64,000 nt of DNA from Legionella fairfieldensis ATCC 49588. Its GTDB lineage: Bacteria > Pseudomonadota > Gammaproteobacteria > Legionellales > Legionellaceae. How positions within the stretch are numbered: the stretch's first letter is position 1; the number at the start of each line of letters is the position of its first letter. The DNA is taken from positions 62,001 through 126,000 of the forward strand of contig NZ_JHYC01000008.1 in NCBI RefSeq assembly GCF_000621525.1. Direction: 5' to 3'. The position numbers were made by a program, and so were the translations under genes. The notes beneath the pieces are model-generated. The model did not search any database. It saw nothing but the letters and a program-made list of their open reading frames with translations, and had not been told where the DNA came from. This document shows positions 63,820 to 64,000 of the stretch, piece after piece.

Positions 63820-64000
63820 GAAATAATCTCCTTCTGGCGATAAATTTCACGCAGAATCATCGCGGCAATTGGAAAATGTTCCTGACGAATCCATTGATTT
63901 AATTCCACGGTATCAAATAAAGCGCGAGCAAACGCTTTATTTTCAATAACCGGAATGTTATGGCGCCTCGCTAATATCCTCACCTGTTGAACCATTTCAC
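63816..64000 (-). CDS. flhB: FlhB C-terminal fragment, window-truncated
   Basis: The last 61 codons of an FlhB-like protein. ARRHNIPVIENKAFARALFDTVEL and QEHFPIAAMILREIYRQK correspond to the cytoplasmic domain after the NPTH self-cleavage motif, which lies beyond the window. It overlaps flhA (ATGA) and shows the operon extends further right. FlhB sets substrate order with FliK. This ORF is too short to be obvious by length but matches the family in frame. Confidence 0.9.
   Translation of the reverse strand, partial: EMVQQVRILARRHNIPVIENKAFARALFDTVELNQWIRQEHFPIAAMILREIYRQKEIIS

Noticed and set aside
48205-64000. Interpretation as an injectisome type III secretion system
   Set aside because: FlgB, FlgC, FlgE, FlgF, FlgG, FlgI and FlgH are flagellar parts not present in injectisomes, and no secretin or needle gene is visible.

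Overview
The window is a gammaproteobacterial chromosome segment that looks like a Legionella or close relative. The base composition is AT-rich. It carries a LetS/BarA hybrid kinase next to a pyrophosphate-type phosphofructokinase, an SUF operon headed by an IscR-like regulator, and several large non-housekeeping proteins of the kind found as Dot/Icm effectors (alpha-helical repeats, cysteine-hydrolase folds). No rRNA, tRNA, CRISPR array or transposase was seen. The species call is inference from gene content.

Layout. 1-2906: 3' end of carB, then greA. 3166-4725: a DUF2490-type outer-membrane protein and a periplasmic HAD phosphatase with a strong promoter. 5111-12026: regulator, sufB, sufC, sufD, sufS, sufU, sufT and epmA, mostly overlapping or abutting. 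12048-15424: a helical-repeat protein, a TIGR01777 epimerase and a broken gene. 15427-23583: a leftward surface-glycan cluster (glycosyltransferase, DegT aminotransferase, GNAT, acyltransferase-3, sulfatase-fold membrane enzyme, NoeA-like methyltransferase, small membrane protein). 23861-31414: RecB-type nuclease, two paralogous membrane proteins, an APC transporter, YjbQ, BolA, an FtsJ/RlmM-like methyltransferase and Ohr. 31694-35742: three consecutive effector-like genes, two with recognisable Cys/His catalytic signatures. 35980-45331: membrane-fused spermidine-synthase-like protein, type IV pilin, PPi-PFK, LetS-like kinase, gltX. 45467-46910: an unknown protein and a block of composite intergenic repeats.

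The most striking region is 46997-64000. It is one dense leftward operon for a flagellar-type export, rod, ring and hook apparatus: flhB (partial), flhA, flgF, flgG, flgA, flgH, flgI, flgB, flgC, fliE, fliF, an unknown 141-residue gene, fliH, fliI, fliJ, fliK-like, flgD, flgE, fliM-like, fliN, fliO, fliP and a TPR protein. No fliG is recognisable. FliF ends about 24 residues after its second membrane helix, so the usual FliG-binding tail is absent. FliM is cut down to about 238 residues with no CheY-binding N-terminus. FlgH has no lipobox. No filament, cap, junction, stator or chemotaxis gene is present in the window. From flgB to fliP the order follows the ancestral flgB-C-fliE-F-G-H-I-J-K-flgD-E-fliM-N-O-P order, with the unknown gene exactly in the fliG slot. 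I read it as a motor-less flagellar-type secretion or hook-basal-body machine. fliQ, fliR and other parts may lie beyond the right edge.

Interspersed non-coding repeats with GC hairpins recur at 2967-3126, 39655-39778 and 46523-46910, and smaller shared palindromic motifs recur at other intergenic sites.
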